Of a DNA stretch of 37,506 nucleotides, positions 33,732 to 37,506 are shown piece after piece. Below the pieces are notes generated by a model, which had not been told where the DNA came from, made no database searches, and worked only from the letters and a program-made list of their open reading frames with translations. A program made the translations under genes and the position numbers. This stretch comes from an uncultured Pseudophaeobacter sp. (GTDB taxonomy: Bacteria > Pseudomonadota > Alphaproteobacteria > Rhodobacterales > Rhodobacteraceae): contig CAJQNB010000044.1 of the NCBI GenBank assembly GCA_905479575.1, positions 1 through 37,506 on the forward strand, in the 5' to 3' direction. Numbering within the stretch: the first letter of the stretch is position 1; every line of letters starts with the position of its first letter.

Positions 33732-34907
33732 ATGAAGACACTTACATCCAAGCTTATGGCGGGCACACTGATGGCCGGCGCTGTGGCTTTGAGCGCAGGC
33801 TCTGCGGCACAGGCCGACAGCCAGGGCGTGACCGATAGCGAAGTGGTATTTGGCTCGGTCAATGACCTGAGCGGTATCTTTGCTGCCGTGGGCGTACCTG
33901 CCACAAACGGGGCGAACCTGCGCTTTGAAGAAGCCAATGCGGCGGGGGGTGTCCATGGGCGCCAGATCCGTTTTGTTGTTGAGGACAACGGCTATCAGAT
34001 CCCCCGCGCGATGCAGGGCTACAACAAGCTTTTGAACCGCGACAAGGTGTTTGGCATGTTGCTGTCGTTGGGCACCCCGATGAACATCGCCGGTTTCAAA
34101 CTGTTGGATCCCAAAGGTATTCCAAACGTTGGGCCGCTGTCCTCGGCGCGCCAGATGCTGCAGGATCCTGTTGATAACAAGTTCATTGGCTTTTCCAGCT
34201 ACTATGATCAGGTGGATGCGGGTGTAACCTATCTGGCGGGCGAATTTGACGCCAAAGAAATCTGCAGCATGTATATTCCTTCGGATTTTGGCAAAGAAAT
34301 CCAGGAAAGTGCAGTTGAAACGGCTGAAAAACTGGGCCTGACATACGCCGCGGAAACCAGCCACAAGCCAGACGAGCTGGATTTTGTTGGCTCGTTGACC
34401 AAGTTGAAAGCTGCGGGATGTGACGTCGTTGCCTTGGGCCTGGGCGTGCGCCAGGGGATTACCGTGGTTGGCACCGCCAAAAAACTGGGTTGGACCGACG
34501 TCAAATTCCTTAATACTTCGGCTGGTTTCCTTGGTGTTGTTGCTGCCGTACCAGGTGGCGTCACCGAGGGGCTTTATGCCGCTGCTGGCTGGGTGGATCT
34601 TGTTGCCCGCGCCGAGGAGGAAGCTCCGGCCCAGTTCATTGCGGCTTATGAGGCTAAGTTCGGCCAGCCCGCCGGTGGATTTGCCATGCTTGGCTACTCG
34701 GCCGCAGATACTGTGGTGCGTGCGCTCGAAGCCGCAGGCCAGGACCTGACCCAGGAAGCTTTTGTCAAAGGCATGGAGTCTCTGGCCTATTTCGATGAAC
34801 TCACCGATACGCAGATCTCCTACAGCGCTGATGACCACCGTGGTGCCGATGACATCGTGATTTCGGTTGTCGAAGCAGGCAAGTGGAAAGAGCTGAGCCG
34901 CCAGTAA
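33732..34907 (+). CDS. LIV-type periplasmic substrate-binding protein (LivK-like)
   Basis: A 391-residue precursor. Residues 1-27 form a Sec signal peptide (KLMAGTLMAGAVALSAGSAAQA, cleavage after Ala-Gln-Ala). The mature part is a two-lobe Leu/Ile/Val-type binding protein (DSEVVFGSVNDLSGIFAAVGVPATNGANLRFEE, about 36-68). ATG 33732 is favoured over 33726 because GGGAGG (33719-33724) is too close to the first. It is the last gene of the operon, 47 bases after the synthetase, with its own strong ribosome-binding site, and is followed by a terminator. It belongs to the branch found in Rhodobacterales beside acyl-CoA synthetases; the ligand is unknown. Confidence 0.93.
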   Translation: MKTLTSKLMAGTLMAGAVALSAGSAAQADSQGVTDSEVVFGSVNDLSGIFAAVGVPATNGANLRFEEANAAGGVHGRQIRFVVEDNGYQIPRAMQGYNKLLNRDKVFGMLLSLGTPMNIAGFKLLDPKGIPNVGPLSSARQMLQDPVDNKFIGFSSYYDQVDAGVTYLAGEFDAKEICSMYIPSDFGKEIQESAVETAEKLGLTYAAETSHKPDELDFVGSLTKLKAAGCDVVALGLGVRQGITVVGTAKKLGWTDVKFLNTSAGFLGVVAAVPGGVTEGLYAAAGWVDLVARAEEEAPAQFIAAYEAKFGQPAGGFAMLGYSAADTVVRALEAAGQDLTQEAFVKGMESLAYFDELTDTQISYSADDHRGADDIVISVVEAGKWKELSRQ

Positions 34908-34957
34908 CCTGCGCCAGTAGCGACTTCTCTCCCTCGGGGGAGAGGTCAGACCACAAG

Positions 34958-34993
34958 AGGCCCGGCACCGATTAAGGTGTGCCGGGCCTTTTT
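34958..34993 (+). terminator. Rho-independent terminator of the liv operon
   Basis: AGGCCCGGCAC (34958-34968) and GTGCCGGGCCT (34979-34989) form an 11-bp stem with a 10-base loop followed by a T-run. A second hairpin just upstream (34922-34946, CTCTCCC/GGGGAGAG) has no T-run. The terminator separates the operon from the metallo-beta-lactamase gene. Confidence 0.93.
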
Positions 34994-35143
34994 CTTGCTC
35001 CCTGGGCAGCTTGTTTTCTGGTTCGCCGATCGAGCGGAATGACAGTTGATGCCTCGAGCTTGCCAAATGTGGGGAATAATATAAATTCGCATGTGAGAAT
35101 GCGTGCAAAGCTCGGTGTTTTGCAAGATCTGTGGGGGGGAAAG

Positions 35144-36082
35144 ATGACAGTGAATCGTCGCGAGTTTATCACAGGCGTGTCTGCCGCCATGTCTGCAGGA
35201 CTGTTGCTGCCAGTAGCCAGCTGGGCAAAGACAGGGATGTCCAGGTCGCTTACACTTGGAGAAATGCAAGTAACCACCCTGTCAGACGGGCATTTGACCC
35301 TGCCACGCTCGTTGCTTTTTGCGAGTCTAGACCCGGAGGCCGTAGACCAGATCCTGCAGGCGCGCGGGATCGCTGCAGGCCCGATGCATCCTCCACTCAA
35401 TGTGACGTTGTTGCGCCATGCGGGGCGGCTGGTGCTGTTTGATGCCGGATCCGGCCCAGGTTTTCAAAACACCGCAGGGCAATTGACAGCGGCGCTGGAC
35501 GCGGCAGGGGTTACCCCGGACGAGATAAGCCACGTTGTCTTTACCCATTGTCATCCGGATCATCTGTGGGGCGTTCTGGATGATTTTGACGACCCCTTGT
35601 TTCCCAATGCCCAATACCTGATGGGAGAGGCCGAATGGGCCTATTGGTTTGATCCCAACACAGCTTCGACAATTTCTGGGGATCGCGCTTCAATGGCGGT
35701 GGGCGCACTCCGGCGGCTGGAGGTCATGGAAGAGCGTCTCAGCAGATTTGGCGATGGCCAGGAGATCCTGCCTGGGGTCGCAGCCCATGCAAGCCATGGG
35801 CATACGCCAGGGCACATGTCGTTTGAGCTGCGAGATGGGCAACAAAGCCTTCTTATCGGTGGAGACGCAATTGGTAATCACCACGTCAGCTTTGCGCAGC
35901 CGGAATGGGCGATTGGCACGGATCAGGACGCTAATCTGGCGGCAAAAACCCGGCTCCGTTTGCTGGATATGCTGTCACATGATCAGATGCAGCTGATTGG
36001 CTATCATTTGCCAAAGGGTGGCATTGGCAGGGTTGAAAAGGCGCCAACCGGTTACCGCTTTATCTCCAGTTTTGAAGAGTAG
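35144..36082 (+). CDS. Twin-arginine-exported MBL-fold metallo-hydrolase
   Basis: A 312-residue metallo-beta-lactamase-fold hydrolase. The N-terminus, NRREFITG (Arg5-Arg6), followed by a hydrophobic stretch ending VASWA, is a Tat signal, so the enzyme is exported folded with its metal. The metal-binding THCHPDH gives His135, His137, Asp139 and His140; further ligands are in HASHGHTPGHMSF and the IGGDAIGNHH segment. ATG 35144 follows a GGGGGGGA ribosome-binding site and places the Tat motif at the very start. The family includes lactonases (AHL-type), phosphodiesterases and sulfatases, so the substrate is open. The gene stands alone after the liv terminator. Confidence 0.88.
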   Translation: MTVNRREFITGVSAAMSAGLLLPVASWAKTGMSRSLTLGEMQVTTLSDGHLTLPRSLLFASLDPEAVDQILQARGIAAGPMHPPLNVTLLRHAGRLVLFDAGSGPGFQNTAGQLTAALDAAGVTPDEISHVVFTHCHPDHLWGVLDDFDDPLFPNAQYLMGEAEWAYWFDPNTASTISGDRASMAVGALRRLEVMEERLSRFGDGQEILPGVAAHASHGHTPGHMSFELRDGQQSLLIGGDAIGNHHVSFAQPEWAIGTDQDANLAAKTRLRLLDMLSHDQMQLIGYHLPKGGIGRVEKAPTGYRFISSFEE

Positions 36083-36737
36083 GCGCACCCGGTCGCAGTT
36101 TTGGCAGGGTCGGGAGCCAATAATCCTACGCCGTCAGCGGAATTTTGATAAATCCCAGTTGTTTTTTGGGGGGGCGTGAATAGTGGTTTTATGTGCAAGC
36201 ACCCCAAGACGCTGACAAGAAGTGAAATGACCGCCCGTTGCCCTGAAGGAGCGTCGATGAGAAATTGGCACGCCCTTGGCGTGGCGGGTTTGACGGGTTT
36301 CCCTCTGTCTGCGTTACATCTGATTGAAATAGAACCACAGTTTTTTATAGATGCCTCTTGTCAGAGACTAGATATGACAAACTGGCGGTGCAGGATTAAT
36401 GGATCCTGACCTCGCAAAGCCTGATGGTTTTTAGAACATTTGGCAGCGTAGAAACGGCGATTCGAAATTATGATATTTGTATGGGTTCCTTGGTACTTGT
36501 AGCTTTGAGCATTGTTCAGAGAGGGGGCGAATTCCGTAAAATAAGTCCTGTAAGATATTTTAAAAAGTAAGTTTATCTGTCTGATATTGAAGTATAAATT
36601 TCAATAGGTTGTAAAATAGTTAATCGCAGTTTTTTGGATTAACCATATTTATTTACGATTTATTGAAATTTTTTGATTTACAATTCAGGGAAGTGTTGTT
36701 GTAATTTAATCATTCCGTGTGTTTTTTGGGGTGTGTG
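36083..36737. other. AT-rich intergenic region before the truncated regulator
   Basis: About 650 bases without a supportable gene; the 77-residue frame at 36176-36409 lacks convincing coding character. From about 36400 the sequence is much richer in A and T than its surroundings, as in a promoter region of horizontally acquired or strongly regulated DNA. A TTAACCAT motif at 36639-36646 matches a CtrA half-site but has no partner at the right spacing. Confidence 0.45.
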
Positions 36738-37421
36738 ATGAGTATTCTGCTTCGCGTCGGCCAGTTTGGAGCTTTTAACGTTGCCCAGGGCGATGGTACG
36801 CCTATCCCGTTGGGAGCAAAGCATCAGGCGCTATTAGCCTTGTTGTGCATGGCTGAGTCGGGGGTTCGAACCCGCGCTTTTTTGGAGCAGTCCCTGTGGA
36901 GTTTGGCGCAGCCCGAACAGGCCAAAGCCAGCCTTAGAACCGCCTTGTCCACACTCAGACGCCATTTGGGGCCTGCGATAGCACCGGTGATTAGTGCCAA
37001 TAGGGAGAGGGTGACCTTAGACCTGAGCAGAGTTGCCTTTGAGGACTGCGCCCGCGACGCTGAATTCATGGAAGGGTTTGAACTGCCCTATGAGGCGAAT
37101 TTTGCCCGGTGGCTGCAACACACCCGGATCGAGATAGGCCGGAGTTCGGCCCGCAATGGCAAGCCGCCTCAGCAAGAACGACGCCCAAGACCCGAGAGCC
37201 TGTTGCCGCTGATCGCGGTGCTTCCCTTTGTACAATTGGCACCAGGTGAAGATGCCTCCCCGCTGGGATCACTGATTTCAGAGGAGCTGTCGCGCAGCCT
37301 GTCGCGCAGTCAGGCCTTTACTGTCACTTCCTATTTGGCATCCCGTCAATTTGATTTGGCGCGGGTGCGGGTCGTGTCGCGAAGGTGGTGGAAATTTGAA
37401 GGTGGCGTAATCTCCGGGTGA
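36738..37421 (+). pseudogene. Truncated SARP-like winged-helix regulator
   Basis: The frame codes for 227 residues. Residues 4-110 form a winged-helix DNA-binding domain of the SARP/BTAD type (LRVGQFGAFNV ... LLALLCMAESGVRTRAFLEQSLWS ... ASLRTALSTLRRHLG). Residues about 155-212 are the start of the FlgO/adenylyl cyclase-associated region (LIAVLPFVQLAPGED ... LISEELSRSLSRSQAF). Intact relatives continue for several hundred residues with TPR or cyclase modules. After about residue 212 the sequence turns into an Arg/Trp-rich tail and stops, and a different element appears to begin at about 37375. ATG 36738 is preferred to GTG 36717. It is probably an interrupted gene, or a protein with a naturally short end (less likely). 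Confidence 0.6.
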
Positions 37422-37506
37422 ACTGAACCCACCCAACCGGCGGCAGCAACCGCCAGGGAGATCACGCCATGAAGAACAATACCGACACTGCCGCGCTTTC
37501 GCTACT
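37375..37506 (+). mobile_element. Probable left end of an insertion sequence
   Basis: From TGTCGC at 37375, host-gene similarity stops. The following sequence carries repeated GGTGG...AAATTTGAA-like blocks (37384-37403), a GGGT/ACCC inverted repeat (37416-37430), and a GGCGG/CCGCC hairpin (37439-37454), then a ribosome-binding site and an ATG. Ends starting TGT with internal repeats of this kind recall IS21-type elements, but the family is a guess and the right end lies outside the window. Confidence 0.35.
37469..37506 (+). CDS. Start of a gene running off the window (possible transposase)
   Basis: ATG 37469 is preceded by GGGAGA at a good distance and opens a frame reading MKNNTDTAALSL to the end. 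Only 12 codons are visible, so the product cannot be identified. Its position just inside a probable insertion-sequence end suggests the first transposition gene. Confidence 0.35.
   Translation, partial: MKNNTDTAALSL

Noticed and set aside
33417..35108. Minus-strand frame of 563 codons opposite the synthetase end and livK
   Set aside because: It is antisense to two genes with clear family motifs and crosses the terminator; no protein family is seen.
36639..36646. TTAACCAT as a CtrA half-site
   Set aside because: No second TTAA at seven-base spacing; it lies in a very AT-rich stretch where chance matches are likely.

Overview
The window looks like a chromosomal (or large-replicon) segment of an alphaproteobacterium of the Rhodobacteraceae/Roseobacter group. 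The evidence is the high-GC coding style with Gly/Ala-rich proteins, a pcaQ-pcaCHG protocatechuate cluster, a LIV-type ABC operon carrying an acyl-CoA synthetase, the prkA-yeaH-spoVR trio, and a CtrA-type TTAA-N7-TTAA box. This placement is from gene content and protein style only; no search was run.

Layout. 1-2.6 kb: a gene-poor stretch with a small SAM-dependent methyltransferase and an exported trypsin-like serine protease. 2.76-10.27 kb (minus strand): a complete type I secretion cassette. Its first gene is an 849-residue adhesin with a BapA-type N-terminus, a poly-Gly linker and five Ig-like repeats. It is followed by a TolC-like outer-membrane lipoprotein, a peptidase-like/ABC exporter and an HlyD adaptor, the last three with overlapping reading frames. 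10.27-11.05 kb: a long divergent control region with the CtrA-like box. 11.05-15.84 kb (plus): prkA, yeaH and spoVR, a stress-linked kinase module. 15.88-20.0 kb: an MFS exporter with a His-rich tail, an M24 metallopeptidase behind a promoter/palindrome, and class III (glutathione-dependent formaldehyde) alcohol dehydrogenase. 20.3-23.4 kb: a CueR-type promoter, the copper ATPase copA and cueR, closed by a perfect hairpin terminator.

23.4-27.1 kb: the protocatechuate operon pcaC-pcaH-pcaG on the minus strand, divergent from the LysR regulator pcaQ, with a beta-keto acid cleavage enzyme (BKACE/DUF849) as its last gene. 27.1-34.99 kb: a TetR regulator divergent from a six-gene operon (livH, livM, livG, livF, a 631-residue acyl-CoA synthetase, livK) that ends in a strong terminator. 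A near-perfect 26-bp palindrome lies in the promoter of this operon and is the likely TetR operator. The layout suggests that a carboxylic acid is imported and then activated with CoA. 35.1-36.1 kb: a twin-arginine-exported metallo-beta-lactamase-fold hydrolase. 36.1-37.5 kb: an AT-rich stretch, then a winged-helix (SARP-like) regulator whose reading frame breaks off where an insertion sequence appears to begin; the IS runs off the window.

The most interesting points are the BKACE gene at the end of the pca operon (a possible CoA-transferase-free end of the beta-ketoadipate pathway), the palindrome-controlled import/CoA-activation operon, the type I secretion cassette with an outer-membrane lipoprotein and an adhesin lacking obvious RTX repeats, and several unexplained repeats in promoters. 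No CRISPR array, rRNA or tRNA gene was seen.
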